Origin: a virus
DNA length: 22,854 nucleotides
Virus record (IMG/VR): IMGVR_UViG_3300027859_000083
Coordinates: 1 to 22,854 of that record
Direction: 5' to 3' (one strand)
Made by a program: the position numbers and the translations under genes. Within the stretch, counting starts at the first letter, position 1; the number at the start of each line of letters is the position of its first letter. The notes below the pieces were generated by a model. It searched no databases, was not told the origin of the DNA, and saw nothing but the letters and a program-made list of their open reading frames with translations. This document shows, piece by piece, positions 6,828-14,831 of the stretch.

Positions 6828-9377
6828 ATGTCATACTTAAGGGATGCTAAAACAGTATCGTCTGTTGCAGATGCATACAGGTCAATGTATGCAAAACCAA
6901 ATGAAGATATCTTAAATGAGGAGTTAATAGACTCTCTCATCGAAGATGTTCGTGATGATGAAATTAATGAATGGTTAGAGTATCTCGAAGAAGTTAAATC
7001 TGTCTTTTCTGTACCAAAACAAAACATGCAGAAGGTTAAGGTTGCCATAACAAAACTATCAAAAAGACATCCAAAAGTTAAAGTATCATTCGGTACACAT
7101 TCAAAAGGTAAGTTTGTAGATGATAATAATATAAACTTTGATGGTAGTCATGGAGATATTGATAACTTTATGAAAGCTATCCAAAAAGATAAAGCTCTCA
7201 TGAAGTTGATGGAAGGTAGTGAATTAGAAGAAGGTGCATTAGCAGATAAAGCTAAGAAGTCTGGTATCTCAGTAGGAACATTAAAAAAAGTTTATAATCG
7301 TGGAATGGCTGCATGGAAAACAGGTCATAGGCCAGGAACTACACCACAACAGTGGGGCATGGCAAGAGTTAATGCATTTATAGTCAAGAAGAAAAAAGGT
7401 GGTCTGAATCACGATAAAGACCTTGCACATGTCATACATCCAGACGATGATATGATGAATGAAGAACACTTTGCAACTTATCATACTCCAAATCAAAAGA
7501 AAAGTATGAAAGCCTTTATTGCACTTGCTAAAAAAATGCCAGGCGTTTCAGATGTTACAAATGAAAAACAAAAAAATAAAAGAGGTCAATTAATTTTTAG
7601 AACTTCTTATAAAACAGATAAAAGAACTGCTGACAAATTAGAGAAACAACAAGGTGCATTAGAAAAGAAATATAAAGAAGAATCAGTAGAGACTCAAATT
7701 GATGAAGTCAAGAAACAAGAAGTTGATGCAATGAAAAAGGTTTCTAAAGACATGCAGAGTGTCTTAAAATCTTATCAGAAGATTGCAAACATGGGTGACA
7801 AAGAACTCAAGAATACAGTTCATAACAAAGATTACAAAAAAGTTTTAGATGCAAGAGATACAATCCTTAAGATGATTGGAACTCTTAACACTAAAATGTT
7901 AATGCAAAAAGAAGATTTTGAACTAGTAGAAGCATCTGCTGGTGAAATGATTGACAAACTCTTTAATGCTGGTGGTGATAGGATGATGACTCAAGGTATT
8001 GCAAAACTTCTTAACATGACCGATGTTAAAGTTGCACTTGCAATGCAGAAACAAAATCCAACAGGATTTAAAAGTACTATGATTGCAATGGGTAAAGATA
8101 GTAAAACCAAACTTGCACCACAAGGTAAAGATGCTTACCTAAAAAGATTAAAAACGATGTTCAAGAAAGCTGGTGTTAAACCTATACCAGAAGCACTCGA
8201 TGATAAAGATGCACCAAAAGTAAAAGAAATAATCAAAAAATTAAAAGGTGCAAGTAAAGCTCATGCTGGTCAAGCAAAAGATTTAGAAAAAGCAGTGAGT
8301 GAAGACTTAGACGAGGCTGCAAAGTATACTAATGTATTCAATGCAATCAAAGGTATTAGAAACTTAAAAAGAAAAGAAGCAGAATTTATTGCAAATCTAG
8401 ACCCAGCAATAATGCATCAAGTTTCAAAAAAACTTGCACCTATGTTCAAAGCAAGTGGATTTAAAGAAGAATTAGATGAAAAAGTTAAAGATGGTAAGTT
8501 AGACCCACTATCTAAAATGGGTAAATCTAAACTTACAGGTTCAGAGATTAATCAATATTACAGAGATAATCCAAAACAGAAAGCAGCTGCAAGAGATAAG
8601 TCAGTTAAGAAAGCAATCGAACTTGCACTTGATTTAAGTGGTGCAACTAACTATGCAATCAAAGAGATTGAGAAGTTTAAAAGAGGATTATCAAAACATC
8701 CAGCAGTTAAACTTGCACTTCAACATGCAAACGAATCAAAAGAATTTACAGGTCATCATGTAGTGATTGAAAACCTATCACCAGCAAATGTTATCAAGTT
8801 AAAAACATTTGGTAAGATGATGGCAAAAATGACTAAACTACCATTTGATGAAAACAATCCAGAAAAAAGTATTGACAAATTAATGGGTCAAATCTGGAAA
8901 CAAAAACATGTTCCAGCAAACTGGGAAAGACTTCATAAGATGGTTGCAATGTTAAGAGACATTGGTGTCAAGATGCCTTCTCTAAAAGGTAAGTACATGG
9001 GACTAGACCCAGTTACTAAGAAAGCAATCTTCTATAAAGAAGGTACAGATGAAATAGTAGAGTGGCATCAAAAGATAGAAGAAATCAAAGAAGGTATTGA
9101 AGAACTTGTAGAGAAACAAGAAATGAAAGATGCAGACATCAAAAAGATTGCACAAATGACAGATAGAAATGACCATACTGGTTCATTAATGCATCTTGCA
9201 AAACTTCTTGGTGATAGAAAAGGACTAGAAGCATTAAAAGGTATTATGATGACACATAAAGCACTCGGTCATATGCCAGAAGGTTTAATGAAAACTAGAA
9301 ATCAAATCTATGATAATCTCATGAGACAATCATCGAGTAAGTATTCAAATCACAAAGATGTCATAAGACAGTTCTAG
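6828..9377 (+). CDS. Large modular phage protein with DUF5824-like module; possible capsid polyprotein
   Basis: 849 residues, the largest protein here. No catalytic motif is recognised. Residues about 136-193 (GALADKAKKSGISVGTLKKV, then AAWKTGHRPGTTPQQWGMAR) match a small phage domain that I recall as DUF5824. Other helical modules follow: about 369-460, 497-548, 552-640 and a C-terminal region to 849. The joints carry the pattern (L/I)xE: LEE at 133-135, IDE at 291-293, LVE at 366-368, LDE at 494-496 and LDE at 549-551. T4 prohead protease gp21 cuts after this pattern, and here new modules begin right after it. I infer a precursor processed in the prohead. It follows the EF-hand-like gene by three bases and probably shares its late transcript. 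There is no leader of the MKSF type. Confidence 0.75.
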   Translation: MSYLRDAKTVSSVADAYRSMYAKPNEDILNEELIDSLIEDVRDDEINEWLEYLEEVKSVFSVPKQNMQKVKVAITKLSKRHPKVKVSFGTHSKGKFVDDNNINFDGSHGDIDNFMKAIQKDKALMKLMEGSELEEGALADKAKKSGISVGTLKKVYNRGMAAWKTGHRPGTTPQQWGMARVNAFIVKKKKGGLNHDKDLAHVIHPDDDMMNEEHFATYHTPNQKKSMKAFIALAKKMPGVSDVTNEKQKNKRGQLIFRTSYKTDKRTADKLEKQQGALEKKYKEESVETQIDEVKKQEVDAMKKVSKDMQSVLKSYQKIANMGDKELKNTVHNKDYKKVLDARDTILKMIGTLNTKMLMQKEDFELVEASAGEMIDKLFNAGGDRMMTQGIAKLLNMTDVKVALAMQKQNPTGFKSTMIAMGKDSKTKLAPQGKDAYLKRLKTMFKKAGVKPIPEALDDKDAPKVKEIIKKLKGASKAHAGQAKDLEKAVSEDLDEAAKYTNVFNAIKGIRNLKRKEAEFIANLDPAIMHQVSKKLAPMFKASGFKEELDEKVKDGKLDPLSKMGKSKLTGSEINQYYRDNPKQKAAARDKSVKKAIELALDLSGATNYAIKEIEKFKRGLSKHPAVKLALQHANESKEFTGHHVVIENLSPANVIKLKTFGKMMAKMTKLPFDENNPEKSIDKLMGQIWKQKHVPANWERLHKMVAMLRDIGVKMPSLKGKYMGLDPVTKKAIFYKEGTDEIVEWHQKIEEIKEGIEELVEKQEMKDADIKKIAQMTDRNDHTGSLMHLAKLLGDRKGLEALKGIMMTHKALGHMPEGLMKTRNQIYDNLMRQSSSKYSNHKDVIRQF

Positions 9378-9386
9378 GGAGTCGTC

Positions 9387-10379
9387 ATGGAGACTTTCAT
9401 AGAAAGAAACTACAAAAAAGAATACCAAAACTACCATTCTAAACCAGAACAAAAGAAAAGAAGAGCTGGTAGAAATCATGCACGAAGACAACTAAAAGAT
9501 ACTAAAGGTATCGTTGGTAAAGATGTGCATCATAAAGATGGTAATCCTTTGAATAACGATAAATCAAATCTATCAATTGTAACCCAAAAGTATAACAGGA
9601 CTGAACCTCGTCTTAGAGATGAGGAAAGAGAACCTCAAGATAAAGATATCAAAGATAAAGAAGGTACTCAACCAGCAAAGTACTTCAAAGGTCTTAAAAA
9701 AACTACTAAGTCTAAAAGAGATGCACATTTCAAAAAAGGTGCAAAAAAATCAGATTCAGATTCTTCTGCATACAAAGATGCACCTGGCGATAAGAAAGCT
9801 AGAAAAGAACCTATGCGTAAGTCTAAGTATACTAAAGACTATCAAAAAATGTATGGAGAAGTTCTTGCATATGAAGCTCGTGCATTCCATGACTTTGGTG
9901 CAAACAGTCCATCTGCAAATAATAAAATAAGAGATATTGCAAACAAAGCTAAAGATTACAAGGATGCAATGAACAAGATAGTAACATTTGCAAGAGGAAC
10001 TAGTACACCAAGTAAGAAGTTTGCACAAGCAATCGGTTCTGGAAAGTTTACAGACTATGAACCAGACAAAGATATTGCACAAAATGTTAAAGATTTCATT
10101 CAACAAAGAGATAGAGTTAAGAAACTAGGCCCTCGTGCAAATGACCCAGATGCAAATCTACAAGTACAAATTAAAGGTGCAGAAGATTTAAGAACTGGTA
10201 GTAATATTAAACTTGATGATGGGTCAACAGTTAAAGTTACTCAAAAAAATGCAAAGATAATTAACATGGCATTAGACAGAGTAAAACCACAAATGAGAAT
10301 ACAACTACTTAAACTACTAGGAAAGAATAAAATGTCTTTCAACAAAACAGTAGGGGCAATAAAAAGAAGTCTTTCATAA
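9387..10379 (+). CDS. HNH-type endonuclease-like protein with phage-specific C-terminal region
   Basis: 330 residues. The N-terminal 70 residues hold an HNH-like core: GKDVHHKDGNPLNNDKSNLS (44-63), with His48/His49, Asn53 and Asn61 placed as in HNH nucleases with the HHxDGNxxNN pattern, preceded by a basic RRAGRNHARRQL helix. This is followed by a charged linker, then SKYTKDYQKMYGE (about 146-158), a type of segment I recall in other marine phage proteins. The last 150 residues are a helical region of unknown role. Start with a good Shine-Dalgarno (AGGGAG, 9376-9381). It could be a free-standing homing nuclease, but the long tail and the position in a late-type run suggest a virion-linked or packaged nuclease. 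No second HNH copy or zinc ribbon was seen. Confidence 0.7.
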   Translation: METFIERNYKKEYQNYHSKPEQKKRRAGRNHARRQLKDTKGIVGKDVHHKDGNPLNNDKSNLSIVTQKYNRTEPRLRDEEREPQDKDIKDKEGTQPAKYFKGLKKTTKSKRDAHFKKGAKKSDSDSSAYKDAPGDKKARKEPMRKSKYTKDYQKMYGEVLAYEARAFHDFGANSPSANNKIRDIANKAKDYKDAMNKIVTFARGTSTPSKKFAQAIGSGKFTDYEPDKDIAQNVKDFIQQRDRVKKLGPRANDPDANLQVQIKGAEDLRTGSNIKLDDGSTVKVTQKNAKIINMALDRVKPQMRIQLLKLLGKNKMSFNKTVGAIKRSLS

Positions 10380-10399
10380 TACGAATATATAATTACATA

Positions 10400-11629
10400 A
10401 TGAACATACTATTCCTTGAGATGGAACACCAGAATCTTCAATTCATGAAGAAACTGGTTGAGTCTGGACATAATGTCTATACCAATCAATACGACTCACC
10501 AAACTATCTAAAATCATTTGGAATCACTGCACTAGAAGAAATACCTTATATGATATGGGCAACTGATTTAGTTGATATAAAAGATTATGAAAAATATCAT
10601 AATAATTTACCAGAAATTATTTACGATAGGTTTGAACAAGTACTTGAAAAGTACAAAATAGATTTAGTTATTAATACATATCCAATTGCAAATGAAATGA
10701 TACATTCTAAAGATTGGGGAGTAGATATAGTTACATGTAGTTCAGAAGCTGTAAAATTAGAAACAGAAAAAATGTTTGCAAATAAGTTTGCAAAACATTG
10801 TGGTATAAAATGTCCAAATATATTACAGACAGGTAACGATAATCATAATATAAATGCTGAAAAATTACCAGATGAGTATGTTATTAAACCTATGATAGAT
10901 TGGATTTCATCTACAATGATGAGAAAAGAATATCATGATAAGGTTAAAGAATTGTATGGTGGACATAGTAAATCTTATTATGTAGAAGAAGTTATAAAAG
11001 GATTAGAAACTAACATATCATATATCATGTCAGATGGAGAATGGGCATTTACATTTTCAGAACATTGTGACGAATCAAAAGCAAAACAAATTTGGAATAT
11101 TAATCCACAGGTATGGTATGCAAATACTACAATAGAAGAACTAGAACCAGATATTGATAAAAAAGTAAGAGATAATGTTGTAGAATATCTTAATCAGACT
11201 GCAAAGTTAGGTGGTACATATGAGGGTAGTATTACTCAGATGTTAGGAGAAGATGGTGAACTATACTTTTTAGAGAATAATTGTAGACCATATGTAAATA
11301 ATACATTTCCAATACCATATACAGGTGATGAATACTTGGATGCATTTAGAAATAATCCTAAGAAAATAGGTGATTGGTTTGAAGGTAGAAAGTTTCCAAA
11401 GATAGTGTTACAATCACCTAAAATTGGTAAAGAGGATGAAAAATGTGTATATCCATTTCATTTACATACTAAATATAACATTGCAGAACCAACACCTATT
11501 GAGATAATTGACGATAAATATATTGCAACAAAGGGTGGTGTAGTAGTAGTATTTGAGGATGAAATCAATATGGATTTCATAGAGGAAGTAGAAAAAGAAT
11601 CAGAATTAAGAGCGTATTTCGGTAACTGA
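10400..11629 (+). CDS. ATP-grasp enzyme, PurD (GAR synthetase)-like
   Basis: 409 residues. The order of elements is that of ATP-grasp ligases of the PurD/carbamoyl-phosphate type. An N-terminal Rossmann-like part (NILFLEMEHQNLQFMKKLVE) is followed by VTCSSEAVKLETEKMFANKF (111-130, like the PurD 'SK.FAK' helix). Then come YVIKP (160-164, the ATP lysine strand), YYVEEVIKGLE (193-203, the hinge) and LYFLENNCRP (288-297, the metal-binding E-x-N-x-R). The family joins a carboxylate to an amine through an acyl phosphate. PurD itself is a purine enzyme of about 430 residues, but the N-terminal glycine-rich motif differs, so an unknown carboxylate-amine ligase is as likely. It is separated by 20 bases from the HNH-type gene and ends before a late promoter. 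Possibly an acquired metabolic gene. Confidence 0.75.
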   Translation: MNILFLEMEHQNLQFMKKLVESGHNVYTNQYDSPNYLKSFGITALEEIPYMIWATDLVDIKDYEKYHNNLPEIIYDRFEQVLEKYKIDLVINTYPIANEMIHSKDWGVDIVTCSSEAVKLETEKMFANKFAKHCGIKCPNILQTGNDNHNINAEKLPDEYVIKPMIDWISSTMMRKEYHDKVKELYGGHSKSYYVEEVIKGLETNISYIMSDGEWAFTFSEHCDESKAKQIWNINPQVWYANTTIEELEPDIDKKVRDNVVEYLNQTAKLGGTYEGSITQMLGEDGELYFLENNCRPYVNNTFPIPYTGDEYLDAFRNNPKKIGDWFEGRKFPKIVLQSPKIGKEDEKCVYPFHLHTKYNIAEPTPIEIIDDKYIATKGGVVVVFEDEINMDFIEEVEKESELRAYFGN

Positions 11630-11641
11630 GATATTGAAAGT

Positions 11642-11649
11642 TATAAATA
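11642..11649 (+). promoter_or_regulatory. T4-type late promoter box TATAAATA
   Basis: A second exact TATAAATA lies in the 76-base gap between the ATP-grasp gene and the Ig-like virion gene. A start site about 6 bases downstream would give a leader of roughly 50 bases carrying the Shine-Dalgarno GAGGAG (11694-11699) before the ATG at 11706. Confidence 0.65.
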
Positions 11650-11705
11650 CAATAGTATAAACAAAAAGTTTCTCATACAGGGAACTAATAAATGAGGAGA
11701 TAATT

Positions 11706-12269
11706 ATGTCTTTATGGGGTAATTCAGATGCAGACGAAGCCAAACCAAAGTGGTTGACAGCTGCAGAAAAGAAACTAACCTTTGCAACTGCAAAAGGTTG
11801 GGTATTTAAGAAGTCTGATAATCATCAAGAAGAGGTTCTCTGTGCAATCGGAGAACTTGCAACTTCTATAGGTCAAGCAGATATAACTAACATTGATTGG
11901 GTAACTACTGCATTTGATAAATCAGATGGTGGTACTTTATCAGCAACAGTAACTTTCAATGAGAAGGTCACAGTAAGTGGTAATCCTACTTTATCAGTAA
12001 CTAATGGTAACCAAGGTTCTGGTAGTGGAAGAGGCCCACATGTATTAGTATATGCAAGTGGTTCATCAACTAATAAACTTACATTCAGTCTTGCAATCGG
12101 AGCTGCAAATGCAGCCACAAACGCAGGTGATGTATTAAGTTTTGGTGCAAATCCATTAGCACATGCTGGTGGTTCAACTATTGTTGATAAAGCAGAAGGT
12201 GGAAATGCAACTATTACTAGTGCAGCTTCAATCGGAACTGCAGCTGGTACAATTACAGTAGCTGCATAA
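11706..12269 (+). CDS. Virion structural protein with Ig-like/SWM-type repeat domain
   Basis: 187 residues. The start MSLWGNSDADEAKPKWLT resembles N-termini that I recall from virion proteins of marine T4-like phages. The second half (about 72-187) is Gly/Ser/Thr/Ala-rich and beta-prone: LSATVTFNEKVTVSGNPTLS (78-97) and VLVYASGSSTNKLTFSLAIG (113-132). This is the pattern of bacterial Ig-like 'SWM' repeats found in adhesins and surface proteins. A capsid decoration or fibre-type protein fits. No signal peptide or membrane segment. Strong Shine-Dalgarno and an upstream late promoter support late, high expression. The Ala/Gly-rich composition differs sharply from the Lys-rich neighbours, as expected for an exposed beta protein. 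Confidence 0.75.
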   Translation: MSLWGNSDADEAKPKWLTAAEKKLTFATAKGWVFKKSDNHQEEVLCAIGELATSIGQADITNIDWVTTAFDKSDGGTLSATVTFNEKVTVSGNPTLSVTNGNQGSGSGRGPHVLVYASGSSTNKLTFSLAIGAANAATNAGDVLSFGANPLAHAGGSTIVDKAEGGNATITSAASIGTAAGTITVAA

Positions 12270-12281
12270 TAGGAAAACATT

Positions 12282-12728
12282 ATGAAATCATTCAAGAAAT
12301 ACATTGATGAGGCATACGAGACAGGTGCAAATGGTGGATACCAACTTAACAAAGATGTTACAGGTCGTGTAGACACTGCTGATTTACATCAATTTGCATC
12401 TGATTCTGGTGTATTGTCTAGATTAAACACTTGGATAGGTGATATTGCAGACAGAGAACACATTACAGTTCAAGCTGCATTAGAACAGTTATACAGAAAA
12501 GTAGAACAAATAGGAATAGAATTTGATACTGTTATGGACGAAAATGTATCGGATTCTGGTTCAATGGATTTACCTATCACGCAATATGGTGGTAGAATGG
12601 GTAAAGACGAAGAAGGAAACGATTTAGATGATAACTTTGTTTCCATCAAAGGGCCAGACTTAAAATTACATGTCGAGTATGAAAGACTTCCTAACAAAAT
12701 GTTTAAAGTCGTTGCAGACATTAAATAA
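12282..12728 (+). CDS. Small unknown protein with capsid-targeting-like leader
   Basis: 148 residues, no family recognised. The N-terminus MKSFKKYIDE|A fits the capsid-targeting pattern M-K-(S/T)-(F/Y)-x-x-(Y/F)-I-x-E almost residue for residue, with the expected small residue after the proposed cut. The rest has a helical segment (TVQAALEQLYRKVEQIGIEF) and a C-terminal beta-prone part (LKLHVEYERLPNKMFKVVAD). Without the leader it would be about 138 residues. It follows the Ig-like virion gene by 12 bases with a TAGGA Shine-Dalgarno and probably shares the late transcript, so a late, capsid-internal protein is plausible. No transcription stop hairpin is evident after it. Confidence 0.75.
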   Translation: MKSFKKYIDEAYETGANGGYQLNKDVTGRVDTADLHQFASDSGVLSRLNTWIGDIADREHITVQAALEQLYRKVEQIGIEFDTVMDENVSDSGSMDLPITQYGGRMGKDEEGNDLDDNFVSIKGPDLKLHVEYERLPNKMFKVVADIK

Positions 12729-12741
12729 CTTTTCATATAAT
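12712..12741 (+). promoter_or_regulatory. Sigma70-like promoter, TTGCAG-18-TATAAT
   Basis: A perfect -10 box TATAAT (12736-12741) stands 18 bases after TTGCAG (12712-12717), in the gap before the gene at 12779. A start near 12748 would give a leader of about 30 bases with Shine-Dalgarno CTAGGA. This would allow host-polymerase transcription of the downstream genes, unlike the late boxes upstream. A short inverted repeat (CTAGT/ACTAG, 12753-12768) lies in the leader. Confidence 0.5.
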
Positions 12742-12778
12742 TCACCTATATACTAGTGTAATAACTAGGATATAAATT

Positions 12779-13147
12779 ATGAAATTATTTGAGAAGTTGA
12801 CAGATGAAAACTTCACCATGTTTGCAATGCAGTGTTATGATAACCCTCAATGCACATCCATGGAAGAGTTCATGGAAGACCTTAGAAGGTTTAGATACCT
12901 AAAACGACTGTTAAGAAGATATTATAAAAATGGTGAACTCAGAGAACGATTGATTCTCAATCATCTAATTGTCATTTTTAATATTTTTGGATTCGATAAC
13001 TCAGTTAAAATGTTAGAATTCAAAATAGAAGAATCATACTGGCCTGTACTCAAAACTTGTTTAATCTACATGGAATATGTGAAAGAAGACTGGAAAGTTA
13101 ATATACCAGTTGATATGGAAGTAGCAGGAGTTTTAAGAGAACTATGA
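12779..13147 (+). CDS. Conserved T4-like phage protein of unknown function
   Basis: 122 residues. The pattern FAMQCYDNPQCTSMEEFMED (15-34), followed by RFRYLKRLLRRYYKNGELRE (37-56) and RLILNHLIVIFNIFG, is one I recall as conserved in marine and other T4-like phages, always annotated as unknown. It looks all-helical, with a basic YLKRLLRRY patch and a hydrophobic helix (LILNHLIVIFNIFG) that is probably buried rather than transmembrane. The start has a Shine-Dalgarno (AGGA, 12767-12770) and sits behind a sigma70-like promoter. The stop overlaps the next start (ATGA), so the two genes are likely coupled and may act together. Confidence 0.8.
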   Translation: MKLFEKLTDENFTMFAMQCYDNPQCTSMEEFMEDLRRFRYLKRLLRRYYKNGELRERLILNHLIVIFNIFGFDNSVKMLEFKIEESYWPVLKTCLIYMEYVKEDWKVNIPVDMEVAGVLREL

Positions 13148-13728
13148 ATCAAGTAGATTTAAAAGAAGGTGCAATGGGTGTAATAGATACAGTCATAGTA
13201 TTTCGTATTCTTAAAATGATGACCAGAAAATGGGAAGAGATGGATGCATACAAGTTCGGTATCATCGATGACAATGGTAAAAGAATCAAATCAAAAAAAC
13301 CCAAAACCTCAGAAGAAAAAAACTCATTCACACTACTTCACAGATTAGTATTTAATCTCAAAAGAGTTCTTGAACTACTACCATTTGGTAGGACAAGACT
13401 TGCATCTTACGCTGCATCGTTAGCACTACTCAAAGAAAATTTCAACATTGATGGAGAATATCTAGAAAGACATTTCTATCAATACCTTAAAGAAAACGAT
13501 TTAGTACTTGACTTATTAGAAGGTCATGATAATATGAATAATTTACAGAAAGGAAAAGAATATGAATTAAGACAATCAGTTTGGAACGAAGAGGACTGTA
13601 TTGGTACACGAGGTGACCAAGTACAGATGTTAGGAAGGACTGATAATGTGATGGGAGTAGATATTTACAGAGTCTACAACATAACACAAGACCAGTCCAT
13701 GTTAATTACAGGACATGATGTTAAATGA
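13144..13728 (+). CDS. Conserved T4-like phage protein of unknown function
   Basis: 194 residues. A conserved start GAMGVIDTVIVFRILKMMTR and a central LLHRLVFNLKRVLELLPFGR followed by LASYAASLALLKE resemble a family that I recall beside the previous gene in many marine T4-like phages. No enzyme motif is seen. The centre is helical, and the C-terminal 50 residues look beta-prone and end in LITGHDVK. The start at 13144 is in an ATGA overlap, and the gene ends in another ATGA overlap with the diiron gene. This three-gene coupling (unknown, unknown, diiron protein) suggests joint expression. A structural role is possible but unsupported by the sequence alone. Confidence 0.8.
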   Translation: MNQVDLKEGAMGVIDTVIVFRILKMMTRKWEEMDAYKFGIIDDNGKRIKSKKPKTSEEKNSFTLLHRLVFNLKRVLELLPFGRTRLASYAASLALLKENFNIDGEYLERHFYQYLKENDLVLDLLEGHDNMNNLQKGKEYELRQSVWNEEDCIGTRGDQVQMLGRTDNVMGVDIYRVYNITQDQSMLITGHDVK

Positions 13729-14831
13729 ATGGCTTTATGAAAATTACAAAAGTACAAAACCCACCAAAAGATATTGCACATTTCAGTGGTGCAACCTATC
13801 CAGTGGAAGACGAGGGAATCAATCCAGAGGATGTAATTGAAATATTTAATACACCTTTGACTGGTTCTTACAATTGGGATTACACAGTTCAAGATGATAG
13901 AATCAAAAAACTATATGAACTAGGTAAGGAAAAAGAATGGAATGTAGAAAAAGATATAAACTGGGATGTTCCTAATCCAGATGAAGATGAAACTGCATTC
14001 ATGTTTTTTAATGAACAGTGGAAAAATCACAAAGACTACAAACACTTATCTATAGAACAAAGAAAGGAGTTTGTTAAAGATTTAAATAATTGGACACTTG
14101 CACAACTATTACATGGTGAACAAGGTGCATTGTTAGTTGCATCTCAACTTACAAGTTGTGCTCCAACATTTAATGCAAAACTATATGCAGCTTCACAAAC
14201 TTTTGATGAGGCAAGACATGTAGAAGCATTCAACAAGTATATACAAACAAGAGTTGGTAGGATGTTTCCTATCGGTACACAGTTAAAAGCATTATTAGAT
14301 AAAATACTTACAGATGAAAGATGGGATTTAAAATTTATCGGAATGCAAATTATTATTGAAGGTCTTGCACTTGCAATCTTCAATACTATAAAACAAACAA
14401 CAACAGACCCAGTTCTCAGAGGAATACTTACTCTTGTTATTAGAGACGAAGCAAGACATGTAACTTTTGGTGTTAACTATCTAGAAAGTTATGTGCAAAC
14501 ACTAACTCTTCAAGAGAAAGAAGAAAGAGAAGACTTTTGTTTAGAGGCTTGTACAGTATTAAGAAATAGATTTAAACAGTATGATGTTTGGGAAAAGTGG
14601 GGATTCGATGTTGAATATACAGATGAGTACATTACTAAAAATGCACTGAATATTCAGTTCCAAGAACTACTATTTACTAGAATTATGCCCAATCTTAAGA
14701 AAGTTGGACTACTTCCAGATAGACTTTTGCATAAATATGATATATTAGGACTTTCTAAGTTTTCACTTGGAGATTCAGATTACGAAACATCATGGGAAGA
14801 ACTAAGTAAACCATTGGAAATAGTTAGATGA
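13725..14831 (+). CDS. Ferritin-like diiron protein (R2-like/oxygenase family)
   Basis: 368 residues. A full set of six carboxylate/histidine diiron ligands is visible in a four-helix arrangement. They are Glu132 (HGEQGAL), Glu162 and His165 (FDEARHVEAF), Glu212 (IIIEGLALA), and Glu242 and His245 (IRDEARHVTFG). The twin DEARH motifs and spacing are those of ferritin-like R2/oxidase/N-oxygenase proteins that activate oxygen. It is not NrdB, which is separately encoded at 21783 and has the D/ExxH/ExxH pattern with its radical tyrosine. The substrate is unknown; relatives oxidise fatty acids, aldehydes or arylamines, some bound to carrier proteins, which is suggestive with acyl carrier proteins 1.3 kb downstream. 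It starts in ATGA overlap and ends four bases into the next gene. Confidence 0.85.
   Translation: MNGFMKITKVQNPPKDIAHFSGATYPVEDEGINPEDVIEIFNTPLTGSYNWDYTVQDDRIKKLYELGKEKEWNVEKDINWDVPNPDEDETAFMFFNEQWKNHKDYKHLSIEQRKEFVKDLNNWTLAQLLHGEQGALLVASQLTSCAPTFNAKLYAASQTFDEARHVEAFNKYIQTRVGRMFPIGTQLKALLDKILTDERWDLKFIGMQIIIEGLALAIFNTIKQTTTDPVLRGILTLVIRDEARHVTFGVNYLESYVQTLTLQEKEEREDFCLEACTVLRNRFKQYDVWEKWGFDVEYTDEYITKNALNIQFQELLFTRIMPNLKKVGLLPDRLLHKYDILGLSKFSLGDSDYETSWEELSKPLEIVR

Noticed and set aside
9619-9930. Open frame of 103 codons inside the HNH-type gene.
   Set aside because: Lys- and Ile-rich shadow of the correct frame, without a Shine-Dalgarno or recognisable motif.
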